Below the pieces are notes generated by a model. It saw only the letters and a list, made by a program, of their open reading frames with translations. It was not told the origin of the DNA and searched no databases. Source: Moorena sp. SIO3I8 (GTDB taxonomy: Bacteria > Cyanobacteriota > Cyanobacteriia > Cyanobacteriales > Coleofasciculaceae). From it: DNA of 56,831 bases. Position 1 is the first letter of the stretch; each line of letters begins with the position of its first letter. The stretch spans positions 1 to 56,831 of the forward strand of contig NZ_JAAHHW010000008.1 of the NCBI RefSeq assembly GCF_010692325.1, read 5' to 3'. The position numbers and the translations under genes are program-made. Positions 16,602 to 26,392 of the stretch are shown here, one piece after another.

Positions 16602-16899
16602 GACTTCTGATGCGATTAAAATTCTTAACAAGAAGATTCGTACCGACCCCGAAATGGAGGGAATGATAGCAGAAGCTTCTCTTAATGCAGAGGTGGCACA
16701 GTTGATTTATGAAGCCAGAACAAAAGCGGGGTTAACCCAGAAACAGCTTGCAGAACTTGTAGGTACAAAGCAGCCTGTGATTGCACGACTTGAAGATGCT
16801 GATTATGAAGGACAGTCCCTTTCGATGTTGCAAAAAATCGCTCGCGCTCTGAATCACCGGGTAGCGATCGCGATCCATAAGCTGATAGCTGATAGCTGA
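16594..16899 (+). CDS. XRE/HigA-type helix-turn-helix regulator (antitoxin-like)
   Basis: A 101-residue protein with an XRE domain at about residues 45-95: LIYEARTKAGLTQKQLAELV, then GTKQPVIARLEDADYEG and SMLQKIARALNHRVAIAI. This is the layout of HigA-type antitoxins, which carry ~40 residues before the HTH. A strong GAGGAGGAAGAAG lies before the ATG. Its last residues and stop (KLIADS) are read from a GCTGATA heptamer array, so the original C-terminus has probably been replaced. The upstream toxin seems reduced to a remnant. It could repress its own promoter. Confidence 0.85.
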   Translation: MTKTSDAIKILNKKIRTDPEMEGMIAEASLNAEVAQLIYEARTKAGLTQKQLAELVGTKQPVIARLEDADYEGQSLSMLQKIARALNHRVAIAIHKLIADS

Positions 16900-16940
16900 T
16901 AGCTGATAGCTTACCCAATTATTAACTGCTTAAATTATAA

Positions 16941-17109
16941 GATAGCGGTTTCTATCCTAATGAGTTACACAGGATTTTTTCTATCTTACCGATTCCCGAT
17001 TCCCGATTCCCGATTCCCGATTCCCGATTCCCGATTCCCGATTCCCAGATCCGCTGTTCCCGTAAACCCAAAGAAAGATTTGTATCTCACCTAATTTAAA
17101 ACCGCTATA
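16941..17109. repeat. Foldback element filled with CGATTCC heptamers
   Basis: Arms GATAGCGGTTTCTATCC...TGAGTTACACAGG and TTTGTATCTCACC...AAAACCGCTAT are complementary at their outer ends. The interior (16985-17047) is about nine units of CGATTCC. It has the same architecture as the other TATAGC foldbacks in the window. It sits between convergent genes. Confidence 0.6.
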
Positions 17110-17110
17110 C

Positions 17111-18727
17111 TTAAAGCCTTAACTTACCGAGGGGCTTGACACTCGACTCATCAAACCACTCTATCTTAGTACTATACTTTTCCTCAAGTCCTTGTTGCAA
17201 ATGATCAGATGGATAAAATAGAAACACATCACTAAACCCTTGAGGAATATCGGGAATAGTAGGGGGAATGACTAACTGAAGTTTTACCTGAGGATTTAAT
17301 AAATAACTAAGAGAAATCACATCCCCAGGATTCACGGAAGAAACATTGCTAACTACCAGAGGTCGCTCAGCTTGATTAATTATCCTAGCGATGGTAGGAT
17401 TGTTAGCCCCAACTTGCTTGTTCCACCAGATTTCTGTTTGGGAACTAATAGCACAAGAGATAACTCCCCCTGTAAGCAGCACAGCTACTATTCCTTTCCA
17501 GACTTTCTGTGTTCTTAAATTAGCCTTTATTAAATTAGCCCTTGATAGATACCCAGTTATAGAACTAGTAATTACATAAGCAACAGCCAGCTGCACTCCG
17601 ATATAGCAAGGTAGAAAATACCGACTCGCCACTGAACGTCGTCCTCCCCAAATTAAGTCCGGTAAAATTAACCCTAATGCAGTAATAACGATTAACGTTA
17701 AAACCAGTAACCAAACTCGCTGGGTAGTATAACGACAAATAAAATAAATTGCATATCCCACAAAACTCACTAAAATTGGTGGGATTATATAGGTAAATGG
17801 ATGCTCCAGTGGTATTCCAAAATCCAAAAATATCAAACTTAGGTTTATACCCCAGATTTTTACCAAAAATGATAAAGGAACTTGAATAGTTGTCCAATGG
17901 GTTTTATGCTGAATGATAGCTAAGTTAATAACCACCACAACTAACCAAGGGGAAAAGGCTAGAAACCCGGCACCAGATGATATCAAATAAGCAATAAGAG
18001 TTTTCTTAAAGCAAAACCGTTCTATTATAAACACATAAATTACATGTCCAATAGCCACAAATATAGAAAACAGAAATGTGTAAAAACTAAGTGCCAAGGT
18101 GACACCATATATTACCCATGACCAGATGTAGCTTGTTACTTTTATACTATCCTTAGTTTTCCGGATAGCTCGCAACAGAGACGCACAAGATAAGATAATA
18201 GTCAATGTCCATAGACTATATTCCCGTGCTTCTTGAGCGTAGAGCACATGAAAGGGAGATACCGCCAAAAGTGCCACAGCTACCCATGCCACTAAAGGGG
18301 ATTCAAATAATTCTAAGCACAGCCAATAGATAGCTGGGAAAACCAGCAGGCTAAACAGAACAGATAAACCCCTAGGGTTATTGACAGCAGCACCAAGTAA
18401 CTGCCGCCAAAACCGGGCCATTAAATAATATAGGGGTGGATGTTCTGGGTTTGTAGTTAAGGCATTAATAGTATCCCCTAAGTCTTTTTCAGGATTGGGA
18501 TGCTGATACTTTTGTAAGTCTTCAACACCAATTACCCTACCATCAAAAACTTCCTTAATTACTTCATCTCCGGTGTAGCCAGAACTCCGAATTGAGGTAT
18601 AAACCTCATCGTGCCAGTAGATTTTATGGTTTAGATTGAAGCAGCGGAAGAAGATTCCTAGCAGTAAAAGGACGATAATTAAAAATCGCCATCTTAGGGA
18701 AAAACACTGCTTAGATGGTTTGGTCAT
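17111..18727 (-). CDS. GT39-family membrane glycosyltransferase
   Basis: A 538-residue polytopic protein. NLNHKIYWHDEVYTSIRSSG near residue 30-50 is the loop-1 Asp-Glu motif of GT-C/PMT-type transferases, and EHPPLYYLMARFWRQLLGAA is the typical second luminal loop motif. LYAQEAREYSLWTLTIILSC is also conserved in this cyanobacterial family. About 10-11 transmembrane helices follow. It probably transfers a sugar from a polyprenyl-phosphate donor on the periplasmic side; acceptor unknown. It has no long repeats, unlike the neighbouring GT39 gene. Confidence 0.85.
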   Translation of the reverse strand: MTKPSKQCFSLRWRFLIIVLLLLGIFFRCFNLNHKIYWHDEVYTSIRSSGYTGDEVIKEVFDGRVIGVEDLQKYQHPNPEKDLGDTINALTTNPEHPPLYYLMARFWRQLLGAAVNNPRGLSVLFSLLVFPAIYWLCLELFESPLVAWVAVALLAVSPFHVLYAQEAREYSLWTLTIILSCASLLRAIRKTKDSIKVTSYIWSWVIYGVTLALSFYTFLFSIFVAIGHVIYVFIIERFCFKKTLIAYLISSGAGFLAFSPWLVVVVINLAIIQHKTHWTTIQVPLSFLVKIWGINLSLIFLDFGIPLEHPFTYIIPPILVSFVGYAIYFICRYTTQRVWLLVLTLIVITALGLILPDLIWGGRRSVASRYFLPCYIGVQLAVAYVITSSITGYLSRANLIKANLRTQKVWKGIVAVLLTGGVISCAISSQTEIWWNKQVGANNPTIARIINQAERPLVVSNVSSVNPGDVISLSYLLNPQVKLQLVIPPTIPDIPQGFSDVFLFYPSDHLQQGLEEKYSTKIEWFDESSVKPLGKLRL

Positions 18728-18749
18728 ATCTTCAATGGGTGCTTGGCTA

Positions 18750-18804
18750 ATCCCTACTCCCTACTCCCTACTCCCTACTCCCTACTCCCTACTCCCTACT
18801 CTCT
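18750..18804. repeat. Heptamer array (CTACTCC)n
   Basis: About seven units of CTACTCC in the 5' flank of the GT39 gene (17111-18727). The reverse complement, GGAGTAG, recurs at 32125, 34442, 34581, 43120, 44120 and 49527. Confidence 0.85.
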
Positions 18805-18855
18805 ACAACCCAGGCCTTTGTACTTCACCGAATTGAGAAATGCTATAATTTATGA

Positions 18856-19392
18856 CTACCTCGTTTTTTGTGCAAAATCTGGCTCGTTTGGATTGGAAGT
18901 AGTAGCTAAAAATAGCTGTGGTAGTAGTAGTCCAGAATTAGCTTTGTAGTCAGCAAACTCTGGATAGCGGGAGAGAGACTTATCTTTTTTGAGCATATTG
19001 GGAATAAATATAGCTGCGATAAAACCTGCCAAAATCAAAAAGGGTAGCCAGTGCTGAGCTAGCATGACAAAACCAGAGTAGATCAGGATTTCTCCCAAGT
19101 AGTTTGTGTTTCGACAGCGAGCAAAGAATCCTTCTGTGATTAATCCAGAACGATACTTGAGAGTATAGTATTTCTGGGCATCACTGGCATAGTGTAGAAA
19201 GACTCCCATGACATTAATGGAAATAGCAGCAGCGACCAGGGGTAAGGGAGGCTCAGAACCACTGCTGATCAGAATAAAGGGAGCAACCCAGTAGAGCATT
19301 AGTATTCCGAAGCCAAGAATTCCGATGCCAATCGGTATTTCTTGCTCCCACTGCTTGTCTGGATAGATACGGTCTTTGAGTAGCCACATCAC
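18856..19392 (-). CDS. DUF1295/isoprenylcysteine methyltransferase-like membrane protein
   Basis: A 178-residue protein with four or five transmembrane segments. The C-terminal half contains GFFARCRNTNYLGEILIYSG and YPEFADYKANSGLLLP, resembling the RNPNYxGE and YxxYxxxxxxxLP signatures of the DUF1295/ICMT/steroid-reductase superfamily (cofactor and lipid-substrate binding). Many relatives are 250 or more residues long, so the N-terminus is short, although the start has clean upstream sequence. The substrate is unknown. Confidence 0.75.
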   Translation of the reverse strand: MMWLLKDRIYPDKQWEQEIPIGIGILGFGILMLYWVAPFILISSGSEPPLPLVAAAISINVMGVFLHYASDAQKYYTLKYRSGLITEGFFARCRNTNYLGEILIYSGFVMLAQHWLPFLILAGFIAAIFIPNMLKKDKSLSRYPEFADYKANSGLLLPQLFLATTSNPNEPDFAQKTR

Positions 19393-20012
19393 TTTATAGT
19401 TTTATAATTTGTAATTTATCTAGTCAAAATTAATTTAATACGACGACTTCTCTTCAAGGTGATATCACTACCGTAATGATACTGATATCTATCATTGATT
19501 TCATAAACAATAACGGATAAATCAAGAATAATACTAACAGACTTGTATAAATAAATACTTGTTATCAGGGTATCTTCTTAAGAGAATTCGCGTATTCCTC
19601 AGTAATTTATCTTAAAAATACTATAATTGATACCATTATTATAATTGATGCCATTATAATTTATGATTAACTAGAGCCTCTGGGGGGGTAACCGGCAAGC
19701 TAAAATCATTACTGGGTAATAATTTCAGCCCATAAGTTACTTAGCGATGCAGCGCCGCAAAAGGGGGTTTCTCCCATGAGCGACTGCATCAATACAAGGT
19801 GCGCTTGACCTTGGCTAATTTAATTCTTAATGGGTCAAGCGCACCTTTAGAAACCCTATAGCAGTTCTCCATCGGGTGAGGTACTTTCCTCTTTAGTTTT
19901 AGGGAGCAGGGATTAGGGAGCAGGAAGCAATAAATAAAATTTAGATTTACCTCAAGCTTACTAGGAAACGCAATAGTTCAGGTTTACTCAAGTCAAGCAA
20001 TTAAACAATGTT
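19393..20012. other. Gene-free region with three small palindromic repeats
   Basis: No coding frame is supported. AT-rich sequence with ATAATTGATACCATTATAATTGATGCC repetition occupies 19621-19660. A GCGATGCAGCGCCGC...GAGCGACTGCATC palindrome lies at 19744-19790. An AGGTGCGCTTGACC...GGTCAAGCGCACCT palindrome lies at 19797-19846. A partial TATAGC foldback arm with GGGAGCAGG heptamers lies at 19857-19930. Confidence 0.6.
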
Positions 20013-20621
20013 ATGTTTCTCATTAATAAAGAAGCAACCACTCAAAAAATTGAATTGCTGGATAAATCTAAAATTATTTTCCAGAATAAACTATTCACTA
20101 AATGGTTTGATATTTTTCCAAAGGCTTATCAAAAAGCATTCAAGTTTTGTCGTTCCCAAATATCTGATGAATATTCGTCTTTGTATTTGCTTGTAGAACA
20201 TCGGCATTATTTGACAATTTGGATTGAGCAAGAAGAGGTAAGTTTAGCTAACAAAGTTTATAGTTCACCAATAAATAGTGCTCAACCTAAATCCACTGAT
20301 TCGTTACCACTAATGGCAGCTATATCTAAAGGGGAAAATCCCAGATATTTTGATGGTGAACAATCCAGAAATCCTAACCAGTTTCCTAGGGAAGTTTTAC
20401 CTGATTCACTCCCCGAAGATATTTCAGCTTCCGAAGCTTCGATAGTTACTGAAAACCTTGGATACTGGTACAATCACACAGAATCTTATTCCCCGGCAAC
20501 TCCAAAATTAGCTACTGGTAATCTCAATCAGGAGCAAGAGATTCCGGAATCTGAGTTCCACCTGCATCCTAGGTTTCAGGAAATTACTAAGCAATCTCTT
20601 AAACGGCTGTCTAAAAAGTAA
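20013..20621 (+). CDS. Cyanobacterial paralog A of a DUF4278-linked protein (truncated)
   Basis: The 202-residue frame shares its first ~80 residues with paralog B (21349-22314): IELLDKSKIIFQNKLFTKWF versus IQWLDESTIIFQNKIFTRGF, and HYLTIWIEQEEVSL versus HYLTVWIEQQGVSL. A variable Ser/Pro/Asn-rich linker follows. It stops at TAA after KRLSKK. The same frame then continues YRGIYYQEQ...LTQLPKSQLS, matching the DUF4278 region of paralog B, so the stop looks like a nonsense mutation. Function unknown. Confidence 0.65.
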   Translation: MFLINKEATTQKIELLDKSKIIFQNKLFTKWFDIFPKAYQKAFKFCRSQISDEYSSLYLLVEHRHYLTIWIEQEEVSLANKVYSSPINSAQPKSTDSLPLMAAISKGENPRYFDGEQSRNPNQFPREVLPDSLPEDISASEASIVTENLGYWYNHTESYSPATPKLATGNLNQEQEIPESEFHLHPRFQEITKQSLKRLSKK

Positions 20622-21348
20622 TATCGAGGGATTTATTACCAGGAGCAACATGTCTTGACCCAGCTACCGAAATCACAGTTATCTCCCTCACGAATTGGCT
20701 CAAAAACCGTCTATAGCAGAAGTCAGAAGTCAGAAGTCAGAAGTCAGAAGTCAAACTCTTGCGCTTATTTAGGTTTGAGACTTTTTTCATGTCCTAACTG
20801 CCCTGGCGAATGCTATAAGTTTGATTGTAGAAAATCAGATGGTTGAGGGACTTTCGTCCTGGGTTGCGCGGCAGTAGGGAGTAGGCAAGTCAGAAGTGGG
20901 AAGTCGGAAGTGGGAAAAGTTTTGTGTACTTGCTTAACTAATTATTTGAACGGAGTATATAGTGATTAGAGCCCCAATTACCAAGACAGAAATGTAGGGA
21001 TTTCTGCAAGAGGAGACAAGGAAGGTTGGGTTAATTGTAAAACTAGCTACATTTTATGGTTGACAATTAAATTTATTTGTGATATATTGGTATACCAGAT
21101 TTAGTCCATCCTAAATACTTGATCTTTACCCACATAGGCGTGAAACCGTTAATTGACTGGGCAAGACTCCAGCTCGATGCCCAAAATCCCAGCATTAATG
21201 AGATAAATTTTAAGTATATTGGGTCAAGGATGTAGCCAAATCTGCGACGCAATTGACTACATTTTTCTGTTGACACTTCCAGAGCAAAATTGCCACAATC
21301 TCACCAGCTATTTCCAAAAATAGATCAAGTAGGGGGTAAACTACCCAA
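20622..21348. other. Decayed C-terminus and repeats between the DUF4278 paralogs
   Basis: 20622-20715 still reads as the lost DUF4278 tail of paralog A. At 20720-20752 four or five AGAAGTC heptamers follow, and another GTCAGAAGTGGGAAGTCGGAAGTG array lies at 20887-20916. The remaining AT-rich sequence has no gene I can support; a 67-codon minus-strand frame at 21073-21276 has no recognisable motif. Confidence 0.55.
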
Positions 21349-22314
21349 ATGTTAATAATTGATCGAGAAAAGATTAATCAAGAGATTCAGTGGCTCGATG
21401 AATCTACAATTATTTTCCAAAATAAAATATTCACTAGAGGTTTTGATATTTCTCCAAATGCTTATCAAAAATCATTAAAGCTTTGTAGTTGCGAAATCTC
21501 TGAGGAATTTCGGCCTCTGTATTTAGTTTTAGAAAATCCGCATTATCTGACGGTTTGGATTGAGCAACAAGGGGTGAGTTTAACCGATGAAGCTTCTGCT
21601 TCACCAATCAATAGCCCCCAACCGGAAGGGAGAGTTACTGACACTCTTGATGGTGAACCAACCACAAATCATAACCAACTCCCTGTATCAGATTTACCTG
21701 ATTCACTGTCAAAATCTGATACATCTTCACAAACTCCAATTATAACTCAAAACCCCGGAGACTGGCACAATTCGACAGAATCTGATTCCCCTGCAACTCC
21801 AAAAGTACCTACTGGTAATCTCGATCAGGAGAAAGTGGTTTCTGAGACAGCAGTCAGTGACCAGAACAATACACTTCTTGCAGAAGTCGGAAACAGGGAA
21901 CAGGGAACAGGGAACAGTGGAGAAGATTTGACGCAAACACTATCAGAAAATTACTTTTGCAAGGAGAAAGTGGTTTCTGAGACAGCAGTCAGTGACCAGA
22001 ACAATACACTTCTTGCAGAAGTCGGAAACAGGGAACAGGGAACAGGGAACAGTGGAGAAGAATTGACGCAAACACTATCAGAAAATTACTTTTGCAAGAG
22101 GTCTAATACACCAAAAGCTGAGGGCGATCTGAATCCTAGTGGTAAGCAAATTACTAAGCAATCTGGTAAACGGGTGTTAAAAAAAAAATATCGAGGGATT
22201 GTCTATGAAGTGGAAGCTATGTTAATCGAGTTACCGGAATCCCAGTTAGAGACGGATGATAAAGGGTTTGTTCGAAAAAAGTCTAAAAAGCGATATCGAG
22301 GAATTTCCTACTAA
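21349..22314 (+). CDS. Cyanobacterial paralog B with C-terminal DUF4278-like motifs
   Basis: 321 residues in three parts. Residues 1-85 form the domain shared with paralog A (WLDESTIIFQNKIFTRGFDI, LENPHYLTVWIEQQ). The middle is a low-complexity linker containing two near-identical 45-residue blocks (VVSETAVSDQNNTLLAEV to ENYFCK). The C-terminal ~50 residues carry KKYRGIVYEVEA and KKRYRGISY, the YRG motif of cyanobacterial DUF4278. The NREQGTGNSG stretch in each block is a translated GGGAACA heptamer array. Function unknown; possibly a small regulatory or stress protein. Confidence 0.7.
   Translation: MLIIDREKINQEIQWLDESTIIFQNKIFTRGFDISPNAYQKSLKLCSCEISEEFRPLYLVLENPHYLTVWIEQQGVSLTDEASASPINSPQPEGRVTDTLDGEPTTNHNQLPVSDLPDSLSKSDTSSQTPIITQNPGDWHNSTESDSPATPKVPTGNLDQEKVVSETAVSDQNNTLLAEVGNREQGTGNSGEDLTQTLSENYFCKEKVVSETAVSDQNNTLLAEVGNREQGTGNSGEELTQTLSENYFCKRSNTPKAEGDLNPSGKQITKQSGKRVLKKKYRGIVYEVEAMLIELPESQLETDDKGFVRKKSKKRYRGISY
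21828..22097. repeat. In-frame 135-bp tandem duplication
   Basis: Two direct copies (starts 21828 and 21963), each 135 bp or 45 codons, differ by about one substitution (GATTTG/GAATTG) until the second runs out at TGCAAG. The near identity indicates a recent event. Confidence 0.85.
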
Positions 22315-22621
<307 letters not shown>

Positions 22622-25600
22622 CTATTCCATTCCTTCAATGGGTGCAAAGCCTTGTCGTTGAATATTTTCAGTAATAGTACGGGGTTCGAGGAATTGTACT
22701 AGATAATCGGGACCTCCTGCTTTCGACCCTACTCCAGACATCTTGAACCCACCAAACGGTTGCCGTGATACAATGGCACCGGTAATATTGCGGTTGATAT
22801 ATAGATTACCGACCTCAAGCTCGGCTGAGGCTTGTTCTATATGGGATGGAGTACGAGAATATAAGCCTCCGGTGAGGGCATAGTTAGTACTGTTGGCTAT
22901 ATCAAGGGCTTCTTGGAAATTCTTTGCGGCCATTACTGCTACTACTGGACCAAAGATTTCTTCTTGGGCAATGGTGGCCTTGGGGGAGATATCTTTAAAG
23001 ATCACTGGACCAATAAAGTATCCGGTGTCAGGTGCTGGCATTTCTAATGCTACCTTAGCTTCCTGACGTCCTTTTTCAACGTACTCCCGAATGCGATCGC
23101 GTGAAGTAGCATCTATGACTGGACCGACCTGGGTACTGGGTGCTTCTGCTGGCCCAATGTTAAGCGATCGCGTTGCTTCAACTAACCGTTTTAGGAAACT
23201 CTCATACACTGGCTCCAACACAATTACTCGGGAGCAAGCGGAACACTTCTGACCACTGTAGCCAAATGCTGATTTGACGACTCCAGCTACGGCTTGGTCG
23301 AGGTCAGCACTTTCATCTACGATAATTCCATTCTTACCTCCCATCTCAGCAATGACTCGCTTGAGATGTTTTTGACCTGGTTGCACCATGGCGGCATCGG
23401 CGTAGATACGACAACCGACTTCTTGGGAACCGGTAAAGGCAATTAGATGGATATCGGGATGCTTGACCATATGGGCACCGACGGTTGAGCCTTTGCCTGG
23501 AACGAATTGAAATACTCCTTTGGGTATCCCGGCTTCTACTAAAATTTCAGCTATTTTTGCGGCAATCACTGAGGAATTCGCTGCGGGTTTGAGTAGCGTA
23601 CAATTTCCTGCCACTAGGGCTGCTACAGTCATTCCTGTGGTAATAGCGATGGGGAAGTTCCAGGGAGAAATGACTAGGGCAATACCTCGGGGTTGATAGA
23701 CATAGCGATTGGTTTCTCCAGCAATGTCGTAGTTATATCCATCCCTGAGCCGTTCCATCTCTGATGCGTAGTAATAACAGAAGTCAATCGCTTCGGAGAC
23801 TTCTCCATCCGCTTCTCGTAATGGTTTGCCAACTTCCAGACAGACCCATGCTGATAATTCAGCACGGCGTTGTTCGATCAAGTCTCCTGCTTTACGTAAA
23901 ATACCAGCACGTTCGCTTACTGGTGTACGTCGCCAACTGGGAAATACTGCTTTAGCTTTTGCGATCGCTAATTCTGCTTGTTCTACAGAAATTAATCCAA
24001 TTTTCCCGATCACGACCCTAGGGTTAGAGGGATTAACAGAATCTACTGTGTCTGTTGTAGGCTGATATTCCCCATTGATTAAGGGTAAATAGGTCTTACC
24101 TAGTTGTTGGCGAACGGTAAGTAAGGCTTGTTTAGCTTTTTCTCTGGCGTCTAGCTGAGCATAGTCTGTATTGGCAGCATTGGTGAATGGGTTAGTAGGT
24201 TGAAGGTTAGCAGGTTGAAGGTTTGTTGGTTGAAGGTTAGCAGGTTGAAGGTTAGCAGGTTGAAGGTTGTCTTGAAAACCTTCAACATTCAACGTGCCAA
24301 CATTCAACTGTTCCTGCAACGCTTTTGGTGGTGCAATCAATTCCTCTACGGGTCTATCTTCTAAGCTTTGTCGTAGGAAGGAACTATTTGCGGTATTTTC
24401 CAATAGCCGCCGAATCAGGTAAGCCATTCCTGGTAGTAGCTCTCCATAGGGTGCATAAACCCTGACCCGATGACCGTGATTGACTAAGGCTTTGGCTAGT
24501 TGGTCTCCCATGCCGTAGAGGACTTGCATCTCAAAGCAGCGACGGGGGATATTGAGATTTTCAGCAATTGCGATCGCATAAGCTTGGGAGCGCACGTTAT
24601 GGGAACCAATAGCGCTATAAACATACTCGTGGTTTTCTAGCAGCAGTTGGGTGATACGCTCAAAATTGGCATCTGTGGCGGCTTTCTGGTTATATACTGG
24701 TTGGGGCCAATGGTTTTGGAGTGCTGTTATCGTCTCTTGGTCCCAATAGGCTCCTTTGACCAAGCGTATGGTTACTGGATTACCCCGCTGTTTTGCCCAG
24801 GCAATCAAGTCCTGACAATCTTGTTGTGACTCTCGCAGATAGGCTTGCATGGTAACACCGATATCGGTGCGAGAGCGAAACTCTTCTTCCATTAACAAGT
24901 CTTTGAGTATGGAGAAAGTAATGTCTTTGTACTCATACTGCTCCATATCAAAATGAACCGCCGCCCCCAATTCTTTGGCACGGCGGAGCAATTTGCGGAT
25001 GCGATCGCACACCCGATTTTGGCTACCCTGAGGATCAAGAGAATCAAATTGAGAGTAGAATGCTGTCAGTTTAACCGATACTTGGACGAGTGGCAAGGAT
25101 TTACCATCAGCAACATCAATTTCCTCTACCTTAGACCACTGTTTTGCTGCCTCAGTGAGTTGTTCGATCAGTTGCAGATAGCGGTCTAGGTAAGACTGAG
25201 CTTCTACTTCTGTAATTACGGCTTCTCCCAATAAGTCTAGGGTAAATGCCATCTTCTGGTTTCGCAGGCGTTTAATGGTTTTAAGGGCCTGGTTGAGATT
25301 TTCCCCAGCAATATACTTTTGGGCTAGGGTGGCTACAGCAGCAGATATGGTTTTGGCTGCCAGTTGTCCTGGTATGGAGTCGGGATTGGTGAAATTGAGC
25401 ATTCCCTTCAGGGCAGCAGGCAGTTCTACTGACTCATCCCCTAGGTATTCTTGAAAGTGACGAGCAACTTCCGTTTGGCTACGCAGTGCCGGTAGGGTAT
25501 CGATGAAGCGAAATAGCTGCACCCGTAGTCCTGGATTACTCATTGCCCAGGCTAGTAACTTATCATCCCACCGCATTTGGTCTCGCATTTGGGCAAGAAA

Positions 25601-25690
25601 GGAACCTTTCTCCCGAGTTGCGGCTAGAAGTTCTCTGGCAATTTCCTGAGTTTTGGCTTCGTAAGTGCTTTTGGGGATTTCTATAACCAC
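22622..25690 (-). CDS. putA: Bifunctional proline dehydrogenase / L-glutamate gamma-semialdehyde dehydrogenase
   Basis: The N-terminal half is a proline dehydrogenase barrel (GAAVHFDMEQYEYKDITFSI, TIRLVKGAYWDQET, FEMQVLYGMGDQLAKALVNH). The C-terminal half is an aldehyde dehydrogenase (VISPWNFPIAITTG, AEMGGKNGIIVD with the general base near residue 783, GQKCSACSRVIV with the catalytic Cys near 815, EEIFGPVVAVMA). It oxidises proline to glutamate with FAD and NAD. There is no N-terminal DNA-binding domain, so it should not be a self-repressor. Between the halves (about residues 465-501) a linker of NLQPA/NLQPT pentapeptides is translated from a 15-bp tandem repeat. Confidence 0.95.
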   Translation of the reverse strand: MVIEIPKSTYEAKTQEIARELLAATREKGSFLAQMRDQMRWDDKLLAWAMSNPGLRVQLFRFIDTLPALRSQTEVARHFQEYLGDESVELPAALKGMLNFTNPDSIPGQLAAKTISAAVATLAQKYIAGENLNQALKTIKRLRNQKMAFTLDLLGEAVITEVEAQSYLDRYLQLIEQLTEAAKQWSKVEEIDVADGKSLPLVQVSVKLTAFYSQFDSLDPQGSQNRVCDRIRKLLRRAKELGAAVHFDMEQYEYKDITFSILKDLLMEEEFRSRTDIGVTMQAYLRESQQDCQDLIAWAKQRGNPVTIRLVKGAYWDQETITALQNHWPQPVYNQKAATDANFERITQLLLENHEYVYSAIGSHNVRSQAYAIAIAENLNIPRRCFEMQVLYGMGDQLAKALVNHGHRVRVYAPYGELLPGMAYLIRRLLENTANSSFLRQSLEDRPVEELIAPPKALQEQLNVGTLNVEGFQDNLQPANLQPANLQPTNLQPANLQPTNPFTNAANTDYAQLDAREKAKQALLTVRQQLGKTYLPLINGEYQPTTDTVDSVNPSNPRVVIGKIGLISVEQAELAIAKAKAVFPSWRRTPVSERAGILRKAGDLIEQRRAELSAWVCLEVGKPLREADGEVSEAIDFCYYYASEMERLRDGYNYDIAGETNRYVYQPRGIALVISPWNFPIAITTGMTVAALVAGNCTLLKPAANSSVIAAKIAEILVEAGIPKGVFQFVPGKGSTVGAHMVKHPDIHLIAFTGSQEVGCRIYADAAMVQPGQKHLKRVIAEMGGKNGIIVDESADLDQAVAGVVKSAFGYSGQKCSACSRVIVLEPVYESFLKRLVEATRSLNIGPAEAPSTQVGPVIDATSRDRIREYVEKGRQEAKVALEMPAPDTGYFIGPVIFKDISPKATIAQEEIFGPVVAVMAAKNFQEALDIANSTNYALTGGLYSRTPSHIEQASAELEVGNLYINRNITGAIVSRQPFGGFKMSGVGSKAGGPDYLVQFLEPRTITENIQRQGFAPIEGME
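24186..24296. repeat. In-gene 15-bp tandem array in putA linker
   Basis: The unit GGTTGAAGGTTAGCA (with a TTTGTT variant) is repeated about five times inside putA. Fifteen bases is a multiple of three, so the frame is kept and an Asn-Leu-Gln-Pro-Ala linker is encoded between the two enzyme domains. Confidence 0.85.
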
Positions 25691-25838
25691 CGGTGGTAGA
25701 CTCCTGTTCTGGATGCTGGCAGTTTTTGATAAAACAATTATTATATTTTATTTTCTCTAGTTAAAGCAAGATTTGACTTGAGTCTTTAGAGGGATTTGAG
25801 GTAAGCATTCAGTTTTTATTCAAAATTAGCTCAAGTAC

Positions 25839-25973
25839 CGTGGAATAGGCTAGAAGCCTGTGACATGTGGAATAGGCTTCTAGCCTGTGACATGTGGAAT
25901 AGGCTTCTAGCCTGTGACATGTGGAATAGGCTTCTAGCCTGTGACATGTGGAATAGGCTTCTAGCTGATATAA
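25839..25973. repeat. 27-bp tandem array
   Basis: GTGGAATAGGCTTCTAGCCT+GTGACAT repeats about five times, the first copy slightly diverged (GGCTAGAAGCC). Each unit contains a GGCTTCTAGCC near-palindrome, so every unit can form a small hairpin. It lies upstream of putA and is non-coding. Confidence 0.85.
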
Positions 25974-26038
25974 AAGCCAGAATTAATGATCGTGATATTT
26001 TTGGCATCATAGAAGTAACTCCTATTTAGGTGGGAGGA

Positions 26039-26081
26039 AAACCGCGCTGGTGTGGATTAATGGTTATGACCAGCGCGGTTA
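26039..26081. other. Strong hairpin, function unknown
   Basis: AACCGCGCTGG (26040-26050) pairs perfectly with CCAGCGCGGTT (26070-26080) around a 19-nt loop, preceded by CTCC...GGAG, a smaller stem. No U-tract follows on either strand. It could be part of a small RNA or a non-classical terminator between putA and the antitoxin cluster. Confidence 0.4.
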
Positions 26082-26227
26082 TTAGTATCGGTCGTCACTT
26101 TCTATACTATACATAACTACTCGAAAAAAAGCAAGGGGCAATTAAAAGTTTTTACATTTATTTACAACTAAAATTTTTAACAGGATTTATACTCAAATTT
26201 GTGTAGGATTTAGCTAGTTTTTTTGGG

Positions 26228-26362
26228 TTATAGCAATTGTAAATTAATTGTAATAATTTTTGTTTCCTGTTCCCTGTTACCTGTTCCCTTTTACTACTCC
26301 CTACTCCCTACTCCCTTTTTACATCAATCCTATGTTTACATTTAAACTCAAAATGCTATAGG
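26228..26362. repeat. TATAGC foldback with heptamer filling
   Basis: GTTATAGCAATTGTAAATTA at the left and AAACTCAAAATGCTATAGG at the right are complementary at the tips. Between them lie TGTTCCC and CTACTCC heptamers. It has the same plan as the element at 16941-17109. Confidence 0.5.
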
Positions 26363-26392
26363 ATAGTATCAATCATCATTTACAGACTAGTT

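Noticed and set aside
21073..21276. 67-codon minus-strand frame between the DUF4278 paralogs
   Set aside because: No motif, no ribosome binding site and low-complexity flanks; could be chance.
25839..25973. Possible CRISPR array
   Set aside because: The 27-bp units are contiguous with no spacers, and no cas genes are present. The same holds for the arrays at 26927 and 32763.
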